Shown: positions 33,895 to 43,754, numbered from the stretch's first letter. The stretch is DNA of 64,000 nucleotides from Vibrio sp. BS-M-Sm-2 (GCF_041504345.1 NZ_CP167895.1:930001-994000); one strand, 5' to 3'. Numbers and translations are program-made. The notes: generated from the sequence alone by a model not told the origin.

Positions 33895-35766
33895 TTAAAC
33901 CGTAAACTTGTTCAGTAGCTCGTCTTGTTGGCGAACATTGTCCGTTTGTACCTGCATTGCTGTGTTCGCTTCTTGAGCCGCGTTTGATACTTGTGTTGAA
34001 AGGTCTTTGATCTTAACAGTGTTGTTATTGATCTCTTCCGCTACCAAGCTCTGCTCTTCTGCTGCAGAAGCGATCTGAATGTTCATATCAGAGATGCGCT
34101 GAATCGCGTCACGGATACGGTCAAGTGAAGAGTTTGCTTGCTGAGCACGTTCAACAGCGTCAGTAGCAGTGTCTTTACTTTGGTTCATCGCGTTCGATAC
34201 TGAGCTTGCCCCCGCTTGGAGCTGCTCAATCATGTTGCGGATTTCAGTGGTTGACTCTTGAGTACGTTGCGCCAGAGTTCGAACTTCGTCGGCAACGACT
34301 GCGAAACCACGACCAGATTCACCAGCACGCGCCGCTTCAATCGCTGCGTTCAATGCGAGTAGGTTAGTCTGGTCTGCAATATCGTTGATTACTTTAAGAA
34401 TCGTTTCGATGTTTGCGGTTGCTGATTCAAGTACTTGTACTTCAGCAACGGCTTGGTCGATGCGCTCAGATAGGTTATCAATCGCTTGAGTAGTATCACT
34501 AACTACAGAAGTGCCGTCTAGTGTTGCTTCGTCTGCTTCACGAGCAGCAGCTGCCGCACCTTGAGCGTTGTTTGCGACTTCTGTTGCGGTAACCGCCATC
34601 TCGTTCATTGCTGTTGCTAACTGTTCAAGCTCTTGCAACTGGGTATTCATTGCGTTCGCTGATTCGCCCGCACCTTTCACTGTGATTTCAGTGCCACGTT
34701 TAATCTCAACACCAATCGCTTTCGATTGAATGATCTGATTTTGCAGGTTTTCGGTAAAGGTGTTGAAGCCTTTCGCTAGGTCAGAAAACTCTTGGTCGGT
34801 ATTGGTATCTAGACGCTTAGTTAAGTCACCTTGTCCGCTTGCTACGTCTTGAATTGCTTGGTTAAGCGCATCCAGTGGACGCATTAATACACGAATCAGA
34901 ACAGTCAGTGCGATGATGCTAAGAATCACCGCAATCAATGAATAGATCATCGAGCTGTTCTTCAATTCTTCAACGGTTTGAAAAGCGATCTCTTCATCAA
35001 GGATGGCACCAATGTACCAATCTTCACTTGGGATGTGGGTGAAGTTAACTAAGAACATTTTGCCGTCGACTTCAATTTCTTGAGAGCCTTCACGAATAGT
35101 CGCTTGAGGCATGTAGCTTGAAAGCGTTTCACCGTTGTTCTTAGCATTTGGGTGAGCAATCGTGGTGCCGTCGGCTGTTACTAGGAATAGGTAACCCGCA
35201 TCAAACAAGTTCACTTGGTTTACCAAGGTAGCGAGGTTCGTCAATTCTAGGTCATAGAACATACCCGCAGTGAAACGACCGTTGTCTTTAACGGGTGTAC
35301 CCACTGAGATGATGACTTTTTTGCTTGATGCATCCACATAAGGAGCGGTCACAACTAAACTGTTTTTGGATTTAGCATCAATGTACCAAGGACGGATTCG
35401 TGGGTCGTAATCTGGCCCTGCATCCCAACCGTCATCATTTTCAATAACGAAACCGTTGGCTTCATAACCAAAACCAACCGCTAGGAAGCTGTTTTTAAGC
35501 TTTGGTTTTTCTAATATTTCTTTTACGTAAGCGCGATCTTCAGGGTTGATCTCGATGACTTCAGTCGTCGATTGAGCCAGCGCCTTCTTGGCGTTCATCT
35601 CTGATTCGACGGTATTTTTAACGCCAGAGACCATTTCTTTCAGGCTCGCATTGACGTGGTTTTCTACAGCACTTCTTACGGTGTAAAGTTGTTGTATTGA
35701 AAGCAATGATACTGTCACTAGCAGCAAGGCTGATGATGCAGCAACCACCTTATGGCTAAATTTCAT
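33895..35766 (-). CDS. Methyl-accepting chemotaxis protein with dCache sensor
   Basis: The 623-residue receptor has a membrane helix at about 7-27, a periplasmic double-Cache domain to about 272 (with DPRIRPWYIDA and KKVIISVGTPV), a second helix at about 275-297, HAMP to about 350 and a methyl-accepting domain whose hairpin tip DQTNLLALNAAIEAARAGE is intact. It should send ligand signals to CheA. Ligand is unknown; dCache receptors of this type often bind amino acids or amines. GAAGGGG precedes the ATG. It stands alone. Confidence 0.95.
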   Translation of the reverse strand: MKFSHKVVAASSALLLVTVSLLSIQQLYTVRSAVENHVNASLKEMVSGVKNTVESEMNAKKALAQSTTEVIEINPEDRAYVKEILEKPKLKNSFLAVGFGYEANGFVIENDDGWDAGPDYDPRIRPWYIDAKSKNSLVVTAPYVDASSKKVIISVGTPVKDNGRFTAGMFYDLELTNLATLVNQVNLFDAGYLFLVTADGTTIAHPNAKNNGETLSSYMPQATIREGSQEIEVDGKMFLVNFTHIPSEDWYIGAILDEEIAFQTVEELKNSSMIYSLIAVILSIIALTVLIRVLMRPLDALNQAIQDVASGQGDLTKRLDTNTDQEFSDLAKGFNTFTENLQNQIIQSKAIGVEIKRGTEITVKGAGESANAMNTQLQELEQLATAMNEMAVTATEVANNAQGAAAAAREADEATLDGTSVVSDTTQAIDNLSERIDQAVAEVQVLESATANIETILKVINDIADQTNLLALNAAIEAARAGESGRGFAVVADEVRTLAQRTQESTTEIRNMIEQLQAGASSVSNAMNQSKDTATDAVERAQQANSSLDRIRDAIQRISDMNIQIASAAEEQSLVAEEINNNTVKIKDLSTQVSNAAQEANTAMQVQTDNVRQQDELLNKFTV

Positions 35767-36198
35767 TGAGTTTTCCCCTTCTCACAGGCTTTGCGAAGAC
35801 TAAAGTTAATCGTGTTTTTGTAATTATATATATCGACTAGATTGAAAATTACTTGAATGTAAATTCACAAAATAGACTACAAAAATACAACAACCCACAC
35901 AATGCAAAATTCAATTAATTACATATTTGCTACTTTTGTTTTTTTGTTCAATGAGTTGGGGAATGAGCCTAGACGGAGTTTAAGGGGGAATTAAGAATGT
36001 ATTAATTGAGTGCTTATGCGCTAAGTTTTCTATTAAAAAGAGGAAGGGTGAATAAAAGATATGAAATTAAATGATATGCAGAACTAATGTGTCGATTACA
36101 CTTTAAATAACAATGTGTATATATTTCGTGCAAATAAAAAGCCCCACAAAAGTGAGGCTTATAATTATCTCTGCTTACTTATATAAGTAGCATCTAAT
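35767..36198. other. Gap of 432 bases between two minus-strand genes
   Basis: It is AT-rich, contains the promoter region of the chemoreceptor gene and the yjiH terminator at its right end. No ORF with a ribosome site and no RNA family was recognised. Confidence 0.55.
36133..36160 (-). terminator. Terminator of the yjiH-like gene
   Basis: On the minus strand AAGCCTCAC pairs with GTGGGGCTT (one G-T), followed by TTTTATTTG. Confidence 0.8.
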
Positions 36199-37569
36199 TT
36201 AGAATATTAGGTGAGCTACACCAGCGATAACTGGAAGCGTAATTAGAGTACGCAGAATAAAGATAATAAACAGTTCCAAGATGTTCACTGGGATCTTACT
36301 GCCTAGAAGCAGAGCGCCTACTTCAGACATGTAAATCAGCTGAGTTACTGACATTGCTGCAATAACAAAGCGAGTCATCTCGTTGTCGATAGAAGCGGCA
36401 AGAATCGCAGGAATGAACATATCCGCAAAACCAACAACGATGGTTTCAGATGCAGCAACGGCTTCAGGTACACCAAGTAGCTCTAGGAATGGGATGAAAG
36501 GCTGACCTAGGATTGAGAACACAGATGTGTATTCCGCAATAACTAGCGCCATTGTACCCAACCCCATAACCACAGGCAGAACACCAAATACCATATCAAC
36601 TGCGTTACGAACGCCTTCGCCAAATACAGACTTAGCCGACTTCACTTGAGATGCTTTATTTACCGCTAGCTCAAGACCCCAAGAGAAGGTTGAGTGACCC
36701 GCAGGGATTGCGTCAGCGTCTTTGTGAGGCTTGCTGCCATCAATGAAGGTGTCTTTCTTCATGCTTAGTGGCGGAAGGCGAGGGATGATTACCGCAGCCA
36801 CAATACCCGCCAGACAGATTGCTGCGTAGAAAGGTAGGAATAGGTGCTCTAGTTCTACTTGAGCAATAACCACAAGACTGAACGTGATAGATACTGCAGA
36901 GAAAGTCGTACCAACAACCGCAGCCTCACGTTGAGTGTAGAATTTCTTCTCGTACTGTTTGCTTGTCAGCAGGATACCGACACTGCCGTCACCCAACCAA
37001 GAAGCCATACAGTCGATAGCACTACGACCAGGTAGATTGAATATTGGACGCATTACTTTGCTTAGCAAGGTACCGAACAGTTCTAACAAACCGAAGTTAA
37101 GCAGCAGTGGCAGTAGTAAGCCAGCAAAAATAAATACTGAGAACAGTGTCGGAAGCAGACCTTCTAGAACTAAACCACCGGTGTTTTCTTCCCAGATAAA
37201 CTCAGGGCCGACTTGGAAGAAAGCCATGAATGCTGCAGCACCACCAATCATACGAACCAGCAGCCATAATGGAGATGGGTTGAAAAGGCCGTTTAGAAAT
37301 GAATTCGATGTAATGAATGCAGGCTTGAAAATGGTACTTAAAATGGAAGCTACAGACATGAAGGCAACGATTGCCGTGATAATAGCAACTAGAGACTCAC
37401 CGAAAACCGCTTGAATTGATTTGGCTAGAATAGCAACAGGGATCGTTAGATCACCTTGGTAGCTGATTGGAGCCATGAAAAGGAACAAACCAATCAGAGA
37501 TGGGATTAAGAAAACCCAGAAACTGCCTTTAGATTTCTCTGGTTGAGCAGTATTCGTGTTGTTAGACAT
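36199..37569 (-). CDS. YjiH-family membrane protein with nucleoside-recognition (Gate) domain
   Basis: The 456-residue protein has about ten membrane segments and Gate-type motifs: RSAIDCMASWLGDGSVGILL, TFSAVSITFSLVVIAQV and EAVAASETIVVGFADMFIPA. These match YjiH of E. coli and related spore-maturation-like proteins. Substrate is unknown. It is a single-gene unit with its own terminator. The N-terminal 12 residues are Asn-rich and polar. Confidence 0.87.
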   Translation of the reverse strand: MSNNTNTAQPEKSKGSFWVFLIPSLIGLFLFMAPISYQGDLTIPVAILAKSIQAVFGESLVAIITAIVAFMSVASILSTIFKPAFITSNSFLNGLFNPSPLWLLVRMIGGAAAFMAFFQVGPEFIWEENTGGLVLEGLLPTLFSVFIFAGLLLPLLLNFGLLELFGTLLSKVMRPIFNLPGRSAIDCMASWLGDGSVGILLTSKQYEKKFYTQREAAVVGTTFSAVSITFSLVVIAQVELEHLFLPFYAAICLAGIVAAVIIPRLPPLSMKKDTFIDGSKPHKDADAIPAGHSTFSWGLELAVNKASQVKSAKSVFGEGVRNAVDMVFGVLPVVMGLGTMALVIAEYTSVFSILGQPFIPFLELLGVPEAVAASETIVVGFADMFIPAILAASIDNEMTRFVIAAMSVTQLIYMSEVGALLLGSKIPVNILELFIIFILRTLITLPVIAGVAHLIF

Positions 37570-37798
37570 GTTAATTGTTCTCGTATTTCTACATGTAAAA
37601 AAGCCACATCCTTGGCGTCTTTATTCTCTAAATATCCGTATTTTCTCACTGGCTGCAAGATTACCCAGTATTGATAGTGCATGCAATACTATTCATCAAA
37701 TATCGCTAACTATTCACACCAGTTGTTCTGCAACTCATTAAGAGTTTAGAATAAAGTGTTGCGGATGTTACGTAGTTTGAGGATATATTGCCAGGTAT

Positions 37799-38473
37799 TT
37801 ATAAATTGATTGAGGATTCAGTTCGATAGGTCAGGTAGACCCAGTAGCTAAATGCGATAATGAAGGCGAAAGAGGCAGGGAAAGCCAACGCTAAAATTTC
37901 AAAGCGCTGAAACAGGCATGCGCCGCTTAAACCACCAAACAGAAAGCCAACCACAATGAACATCAGCAACTTGGCTTTTCGGCGGTCAAAGGGCATCCCC
38001 TTTAAGCGTGCGCCAATCATTATCCCAAGATCGGTAATGATCCCGCTCATGTGTGTTGTTCGAATGATTGCACCGCTGTAAGTGGTGATCATCGCATTCT
38101 GCAAACCACACGCGGCTGAAGCGAAATACTGGCCTGAAGTGTAGCCTTGCAACAGTGCCCATAGTGCCAAGAACAGTAATCCACCTTCTATACATAAAGC
38201 AACACCATAACGGCGGCCTAGCTTCAGTGCTTGATTTTCAATAAAGAACCCGCTGAACGCTGCACCGAACATAAAGCTCATGATCACCAACAGGAGATGG
38301 ACAGAAGCCGAAGTTGGTGTGAGCAGACTACTGCCTAGTAAAGACATGGTGCCCGATATGTGGGAGATTGCTTGGTGTTGGAAACCGAGTAAGCCGATTG
38401 CATTAACGCTGCCAGCAAGGCCTGCTAACAGTAAGGCGCCGTATTCAACCCAGCGAGGTAGCTTAGAAATCAT
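37799..38473 (-). CDS. YoaK-type (DUF1275) inner membrane protein
   Basis: The protein of about 224 residues has six membrane segments and DUF1275 features: GSVNAIGLLGFQHQAISHISGT near the N-terminus and TTHMSGIITDLGIMIG in the second half. The family's role is unknown. The ATG at 38473 has AGGG eight bases before it; a GTG three codons upstream lies directly on that site. Its promoter overlaps a perfect inverted repeat (38510-38537), so it is probably repressed by a dimeric regulator not encoded next to it. Confidence 0.88.
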   Translation of the reverse strand: MISKLPRWVEYGALLLAGLAGSVNAIGLLGFQHQAISHISGTMSLLGSSLLTPTSASVHLLLVIMSFMFGAAFSGFFIENQALKLGRRYGVALCIEGGLLFLALWALLQGYTSGQYFASAACGLQNAMITTYSGAIIRTTHMSGIITDLGIMIGARLKGMPFDRRKAKLLMFIVVGFLFGGLSGACLFQRFEILALAFPASFAFIIAFSYWVYLTYRTESSINL

Positions 38474-38504
38474 GTTGTTCACCCTGGGTTAAAAAGAGGA
38501 GCAG

Positions 38505-38537
38505 ATTATAACGCTAGCGAAAAGATACGCTAGCGTT
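38505..38537 (-). promoter_or_regulatory. Promoter overlapped by a perfect 10-bp inverted repeat
   Basis: On the minus strand TATAAT (38510-38505) directly follows the repeat AACGCTAGCG-N8-CGCTAGCGTT (38537-38510), which covers the -10 to -35 space. This layout is typical of a repressor operator. The regulator cannot be named. Confidence 0.7.
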
Positions 38538-38623
38538 GTGGAGCATTGATATTTGATCTTAGGCAACAGTATTGCAGTTTGTTTTAATGCTGTTGCTTTA
38601 TAAAGATAAAGGTCAGTAACAAG

Positions 38624-39043
38624 CTAGTTATAGTGACTCATTTGATGGTCGAATTTGACCCAACCATGTTTCCGTTCTTCGTAGACTGAAAAGCTTGGTA
38701 GCGGAAAGTCTTGCTCTTTAAATAATCCGAGCGGGACAATATAAAAATCGGCAGCAGCAACAGATTGTAAGAGCATAGTGGTGCCACATTTAGGGCAAAA
38801 CTGATAGGTGACTTCATTACCCGTATCGCTGATGCGTGAGAAAGAGGTCACTTCTCCGCTTAGGGTGACTTGCTCTATTGGGAATCTAGCCTGAACACCG
38901 AATACACTTCCGGTGCGTTTCTGACACTCATAGCAATGGCATACAGAGGTTCGTTGAGGTTCACCTCTGCATACTAGGTTGACTGATCCACAGCGGCATT
39001 CGCAACTTCTGATATTTCTATCTTTAATATGATTGATATCCAT
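38624..39043 (-). CDS. GFA-family zinc protein (glutathione-dependent formaldehyde-activating-like)
   Basis: The 139-residue protein has the family's metal-binding Cys sets: CECRCGS near residues 12-18, SVCHCYECQKRTG near 34-46 and CPKCG near 95-99. GFA proteins bind zinc; one member was proposed to join formaldehyde to glutathione, but most are of unknown function. GGAG before this ATG favours it over a longer frame of 160 residues. It is a single-gene unit divergent from the next gene. Confidence 0.85.
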   Translation of the reverse strand: MDINHIKDRNIRSCECRCGSVNLVCRGEPQRTSVCHCYECQKRTGSVFGVQARFPIEQVTLSGEVTSFSRISDTGNEVTYQFCPKCGTTMLLQSVAAADFYIVPLGLFKEQDFPLPSFSVYEERKHGWVKFDHQMSHYN

Positions 39044-39138
39044 CCATGCTCCACTTCTGGTTAACCCTGTATTGATAATTATACTAAAGCCCTTTATGGT
39101 CTGCACAACTGGATGAAAACAAAAGAATATAATTGCTC

Positions 39139-39792
39139 ATGAAAAAGAAAATCTTACCTATTCCTCTGATTTTACTGATTCCTATTATCATGTTAGTTGT
39201 AGTCATACTGGCGGGGATTTATCGCTTTAGCTTAAGTGACGAAGAGATCTTGGCGAAGTTCCCTTCTTCTCAATTGAGTTATGACCCAGTCGTAGAAACC
39301 GTTTTTGATTTGAAGACAACCAACCCATGGACAATTAAAGTACCTGAGACCAACGCGTACGCTTTTATCAATGAAGTAGATGAACCTAGAGCGATCGCGT
39401 TTGGACGCTATGACTCAGGTGTTGAGCGCGGTGTGGTAACGGTAGATACCAATAACCTTTCAGCTGTCACGCTGGGTAAGGCGAGTTTCTTTGTCGCGCC
39501 GATGTGGATATCTAACCAAGGCAGCGGTGTGTTTTATTATCTTGGCCTGTTTAAACATGACCAGCAACGAAGCCGTGTGGTGTTAGTCGACCAACTTTTA
39601 CTGGGTGATCGTATACAGATTCAGACATTGGAGGTCGCTAAGCAGCCAGATTCGCGATCACAGAATAAACTCACTGGGGAAGGTTTTATCGGCTTTACTC
39701 AGCATTCTTCGGAACAATCATTTGCAGAATCCCCTTCTGAAAAGGTGTTAATGAGCTTTTCTTTTGATACGCAATCAATTGGTAAGCAATAA
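39139..39792 (+). CDS. Hypothetical protein with N-terminal membrane anchor
   Basis: I do not recognise this 217-residue protein. The first 30 residues (MKKKILPIPLILLIPIIMLV) form a membrane helix, followed by an extracytoplasmic domain that reads as mostly beta strands, with no Cys. It may be a periplasmic-facing anchored protein. The ATG at 39139 is chosen over a TTG two codons upstream. Its start lies 95 bases from that of the divergent GFA gene. Confidence 0.7.
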   Translation: MKKKILPIPLILLIPIIMLVVVILAGIYRFSLSDEEILAKFPSSQLSYDPVVETVFDLKTTNPWTIKVPETNAYAFINEVDEPRAIAFGRYDSGVERGVVTVDTNNLSAVTLGKASFFVAPMWISNQGSGVFYYLGLFKHDQQRSRVVLVDQLLLGDRIQIQTLEVAKQPDSRSQNKLTGEGFIGFTQHSSEQSFAESPSEKVLMSFSFDTQSIGKQ

Positions 39793-39823
39793 CGTTTTCG
39801 TTAGTGTAAGGATCTGTTGTTTA

Positions 39824-39839
39824 TGTGAGCCAAATTACA
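39824..39839 (+). promoter_or_regulatory. CRP-like site upstream of the CBM48 gene
   Basis: TGTGA-N6-TTACA at 39824-39839 matches the CRP consensus TGTGA-N6-TCACA with one mismatch, about 80 bases before the CBM48 ATG. Flanking bases are AT-rich, as usual. Confidence 0.5.
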
Positions 39840-39916
39840 TATTATCTTAGGTAGATGAATGAAATTTAGACACACTTTGCTTTGTGTCTGCTTACTTTTA
39901 CAAATGGAGCTTGCGA

Positions 39917-40216
39917 ATGATTAATAAACGTTTTTTTAAAACGAAAGATGAAGTTGAAGTGACCTTCGAGCTAGAAGCTCAAGAAGCGAACTCGGTATCC
40001 ATCGTTGCTGACTTTCTTGATTGGAAAGCCACGCCAATGAAAAAACTGGCGAAAGGGAAGGTTTACAAGTTTAAAACTCGCTTACCTAAAGATGGCGAGT
40101 TTCAATTTCGCTACCTAGTTGATGACCAACAATGGGTTAACGATGCGAATGCTGATCGTTACATCCCTAACGAGTTTGGTGAAGACAACTGCTTGGTATC
40201 GACGGTTAACGCTTAA
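39917..40216 (+). CDS. Stand-alone CBM48 (glycogen-binding, isoamylase N-domain-like) protein
   Basis: The 99-residue protein is a single early-set beta sandwich: VEVTFELEAQEANSVSIVADF, then LDWKATPMKKL, FQFRYLVDDQQW and a final DPADRY-type segment here read as NADRYIPNEFGEDN. This matches the glycogen-binding domain of branching enzymes and AMPK beta. Alone, it may bind glycogen or partner proteins. GGAG before this ATG fixes the start 11 codons into a longer frame. Confidence 0.85.
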   Translation: MINKRFFKTKDEVEVTFELEAQEANSVSIVADFLDWKATPMKKLAKGKVYKFKTRLPKDGEFQFRYLVDDQQWVNDANADRYIPNEFGEDNCLVSTVNA

Positions 40217-40286
40217 CTTTGGCCTAAATTATCAACTAATTCGCTTCGTCTATTAATTAATCGAAACGGAATAACGTAAATCAATC

Positions 40287-40318
40287 AAAAGCAGATACTA
40301 GCCGTTTCTGCTTTTTTA
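40287..40318 (+). terminator. Terminator of the CBM48 gene
   Basis: AAAAGCAGA pairs with TCTGCTTTT over eleven bases, followed by TTATT. Confidence 0.85.
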
Positions 40319-40492
40319 TTTTCAAATGTAGCGGTTAATTTTATTTCTCGTTTAATTGCTTCTTCATCTATGGCAACTCAATGACTTAGCCTAAATTGAG
40401 CAGATTCATATCATATTATGACAATGCATTGATGATTTATGCGTTTGAAAAGCATATCCTATGTCTTTATATCGTAGAAAGACCTGTTTACC

Positions 40493-41803
40493 GTGTATTC
40501 AAAAATATTTCCCTCTCCGTTTGCTGAGCTTTCACCTGTAAAAAAAGTAGCTATTTTAGGGCTGCCACTTATTGCAGCGATTGGTGTTGCTTTGCAATCT
40601 TCACAATCGGATCTGACGAAAACGATCGATCTTGATTTACCAGACTCAACCGTTATTGAGTCCATTCTGTCACCTTCTTCTGTTACCGTTATTGAGCCAC
40701 CGACATTTGAGTATCAAATTCAAACGGGCGATAACTTGAGTAGCATTTTCACTCAACTTGGATTTTCTTATAAATCGATGATGAGCGTGATGGAAACCGA
40801 TTTAAACTTTCTTGCGTTAGATACGCTTCGTCCGGGCAATACCTTACGTTTCTGGCGTGATGAAGCGACGGGTGAACTTTCCAAAATGGAGCTTCAATTT
40901 AGCGTCGCAGATAAAGTGGTTTATCGACTGCTTGATGACGGTAGCTACGAATTCGAAGATATTTCTATTCCGGGTGAATGGAAGCAAAAGCCTTTAGTGG
41001 GTGATATTCAAGGCAGTTTCTCGATGTCGGCTAACAAGGTTGGCCTGAATAGTCTTGAGATTGATCATATTGTTACTCTGTTGAAAGATAAGCTTAATTT
41101 TAGCCGTGATTTGCGTGTTGGTGATCAGTTTGAAGTGCTTCAGAAAGCGCAATTTGTTGATGGTGTTGCAACCGGAAAACGTGAAATTGAAGCAATTAAG
41201 ATCATGAATCGTAATCGTGTTGTGTCAGCGTATTTACATACTGATGGGCAATATTACGATGCCAATGGCGATAGCTTGCAGCGTGCTTTCCAACGTTACC
41301 CGGTGAGCAGTGGTTGGCGTCAAAGTTCTCAATTTAATCCTAAGCGCTTACACCCCGTGACTGGGCGAGTCTCACCGCACAATGGTACAGATTTCGCGAC
41401 GCCGATTGGCACCCCAGTTCAAGCGACGGGTGATGGCAAAGTGATTATGACTCGTAAGCACCCATACGCTGGTAATTACGTGGTTATTCAGCACGGTAGT
41501 ACTTATAAAACACGCTACCTACATTTGAGCAAGATCCTCGTGCGTAAAGGACAAACGGTGTCTCGTGGTCAGCGCATTGGCTTATCAGGTAAAACTGGCC
41601 GAGTGACCGGCGCACACTTGCACTACGAGCTAATTGAGCGCGGTCGTCCTGTGAATGCAATGACAGCGAATATCCCTATGGCAGATTCTGTGCCTAAAAA
41701 GGAAAAAGCGACGTTTGTAGCTGCAAGAGATGAAGCTGATAAGCTATTGAAGGCAGCGTTAGAAACTCGCAATCTAGCAATGGTTAATAATGCTAGTAAG
41801 TAG
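40493..41803 (+). CDS. M23-family murein DD-endopeptidase (MepM-like)
   Basis: The 436-residue protein has an N-terminal membrane anchor (about 14-33), a LysM/OapA-like peptidoglycan-binding region (YQIQTGDNLSSIFTQLGF at about 76-93) and an M23 LytM domain with zinc residues in HNGTDFATP and TGAHLHYEL. It should cut D-Ala-mDAP crosslinks in the periplasm to allow wall growth. The start is a GTG. E. coli MepM is of equal size and layout. It is a single-gene unit ended by a very long hairpin. Confidence 0.93.
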   Translation: MYSKIFPSPFAELSPVKKVAILGLPLIAAIGVALQSSQSDLTKTIDLDLPDSTVIESILSPSSVTVIEPPTFEYQIQTGDNLSSIFTQLGFSYKSMMSVMETDLNFLALDTLRPGNTLRFWRDEATGELSKMELQFSVADKVVYRLLDDGSYEFEDISIPGEWKQKPLVGDIQGSFSMSANKVGLNSLEIDHIVTLLKDKLNFSRDLRVGDQFEVLQKAQFVDGVATGKREIEAIKIMNRNRVVSAYLHTDGQYYDANGDSLQRAFQRYPVSSGWRQSSQFNPKRLHPVTGRVSPHNGTDFATPIGTPVQATGDGKVIMTRKHPYAGNYVVIQHGSTYKTRYLHLSKILVRKGQTVSRGQRIGLSGKTGRVTGAHLHYELIERGRPVNAMTANIPMADSVPKKEKATFVAARDEADKLLKAALETRNLAMVNNASK

Positions 41804-41822
41804 CTAGCCATTAAACTGTTTT

Positions 41823-41881
41823 AAAGCCGCAAGAGCATCACAAAGCACAGTCAGTGTTAAGTGATGCTCTTGCGGCTTTTT
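41823..41881. terminator. Very long bidirectional terminator
   Basis: A nineteen-base arm beginning AAAGCCGCAAGAGC (41823-41841) pairs perfectly with 41861-41879, with an A run left and T run right, between converging genes. Confidence 0.95.
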
Positions 41882-41909
41882 AGTTCTCAATAGAAGGTTC
41901 GGTAAGGGT

Positions 41910-43754
41910 TTAAACTAAAGGCTCTGAGTGCGCGACATAGCTAACGATAGCTTCAGGTCGCATCGGGGGCGAGTAGAGGTAACCTTGGATTTTGTCACAC
42001 CCCATTGCGTGCAGTTTTTCTAATTGCTCACGCTTCTCAACACCTTCCGCAACCAAAGATACATCGAGCCTATGGGCTAGTTGAACAATCAACCAGACAA
42101 CGCTCTCGGATGTAGAGCTTGTTAGTAAGTTACGAATAAAGGTTGCATCAATTTTAATGCAATCGATAGGGTAGCTGTGGATGTAGTTCAAACTGGAGTA
42201 GCCGGTACCGAAGTCGTCGAGTGCAATCGTGAAGCCTTGTCCTCTCAGAAAGTTAAGAGCGGATTTAGTCTCTTGCGTCGGAGAGAGTAGTACTGTTTCG
42301 GTTAACTCGATAACAAACTCATTCGCCTTAAAATGGTGCTGTTCAATAGTTCGAGTCAGGTATGAGATATAACGTTTCGAATCGGTGAGCTCGTGCGCGG
42401 AGCAGTTAATTCCAAGCTTAACCTTGTAGCCCAAGCCTTGCTCTAGTGTGGTTTTTGCACGGCACACCAACTCGATGATGCGTTCTCCCAGTTCTACAAT
42501 CAGCCCTGATTCTTCTGCCACTTGAATGAACTCCACAGGCGATATATCACCATGTTTGTTCGTTTTCCAGCGAGTAAGTACTTCGAAATATTCCCATTGA
42601 GTATCAGCTTGACCTACGATCGGCTGCACAACTACGTACATGCCATTACCATTGGGTACATAACTGCCTGAAATAGGACTCTCAAGTTCACTTCGTAAGG
42701 CGGTGATTAACTCGGTTTTCCTTTGATAACGGACCCTCAAGTGAGTGTCGTAACATTGAATGTGTGTATCTTGGCTGTGTTTACACTCTTTAAGTGCCAA
42801 GCTAGTGTTGAAGATGATCTGTTCTACGTCCTTGTCACCCCCATCTGAACGAGCAATGCCGATACTAACGTCGAAATCGATTTTAATATCAACATTACTG
42901 TAACCTTGTTTTATCTTGGCTAGGATTTGCTCGCAAACTGCTATTGGGTCCGAATTATAGGTAATGAAAGCAAACTCATTGCCAGCAGTCCGGAAAGTCA
43001 GATTGCTTTCGGGTAAGGTTCTACGCAATGTTTCTGCGACAAATTGAAGTACCTTATCGCCAATATAATTGCCGTACATGTCATTGATGGCTTTGAAGCT
43101 ATTGATGTCGAGCAGGGCGAGCGAGAATGGAGTGACGCTCTGTTGAGTGATCGATTCCAAGGTATCAGACAAGCAGCTTCGGTTTAGTACCCCCGTTAAG
43201 CTGTCGTGTGATACTTCGTAACTGAGTTGATTAACCAGTTGTTCAGAACGGTCGTTGAACCACATTTCACGCAAGGTATGGATGATGATGTCAGCGAACA
43301 ATTGGTGGTGTTTTATCACGTCTTGTTGTTGAACTGGACTTAGAGGCGAGGTAAACGTTGAGAACAACACCCCCATCACTTCACCACTTTGAGTACGAGT
43401 AGGGATCGCGATGGAGTTTTGTGAGGTGATTTCCTGCCTAAATGCCGATGTTGGCAATGACTGGACGACATGCTGAGCAAACGAGCAATCCGGGTGCCTT
43501 TGATTGACTGCTTGTTGGTAGATCTGCCCATGACGTGCGTTGATTTTATCATGCAGTACATGGTCAGAGTGGGCGATCACCAAAGGAACGATTTGATCTG
43601 GGAAGTGCTTCTTCTCAATGATGCTGGTGTACTGAGTACCAAAGGTTTGATGTAAAGTAAGTACGGCTGACTCTAAAAGGTCGATACCTTCCAATTTCAG
43701 TAAACGACCAATGCGCTCTGTGTCTATCATGCTGTTATGCGTATGTTGAGTCAT
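41910..43754 (-). CDS. GGDEF-EAL signalling protein, likely c-di-GMP phosphodiesterase
   Basis: The protein of about 614 residues has a GAF-like N-terminal half-domain (about 10-165), a GGDEF domain (about 180-340) whose signature reads AGNEF, and an EAL domain (about 360-605) whose signature reads EVL, with the later DDFGTGYSSL and EGVE motifs intact. The altered GGDEF suggests no diguanylate cyclase activity, while EVL occurs in active phosphodiesterases. The ATG at 43754 has AAGG at proper distance, unlike one three codons upstream. A perfect CRP site lies about 150 bases upstream. Confidence 0.9.
   Translation of the reverse strand: MTQHTHNSMIDTERIGRLLKLEGIDLLESAVLTLHQTFGTQYTSIIEKKHFPDQIVPLVIAHSDHVLHDKINARHGQIYQQAVNQRHPDCSFAQHVVQSLPTSAFRQEITSQNSIAIPTRTQSGEVMGVLFSTFTSPLSPVQQQDVIKHHQLFADIIIHTLREMWFNDRSEQLVNQLSYEVSHDSLTGVLNRSCLSDTLESITQQSVTPFSLALLDINSFKAINDMYGNYIGDKVLQFVAETLRRTLPESNLTFRTAGNEFAFITYNSDPIAVCEQILAKIKQGYSNVDIKIDFDVSIGIARSDGGDKDVEQIIFNTSLALKECKHSQDTHIQCYDTHLRVRYQRKTELITALRSELESPISGSYVPNGNGMYVVVQPIVGQADTQWEYFEVLTRWKTNKHGDISPVEFIQVAEESGLIVELGERIIELVCRAKTTLEQGLGYKVKLGINCSAHELTDSKRYISYLTRTIEQHHFKANEFVIELTETVLLSPTQETKSALNFLRGQGFTIALDDFGTGYSSLNYIHSYPIDCIKIDATFIRNLLTSSTSESVVWLIVQLAHRLDVSLVAEGVEKREQLEKLHAMGCDKIQGYLYSPPMRPEAIVSYVAHSEPLV

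Noticed and set aside
43376..43655. Overlapping frames on both strands inside the GGDEF-EAL gene
   Set aside because: They lack ribosome sites and are contained in a well-supported gene.
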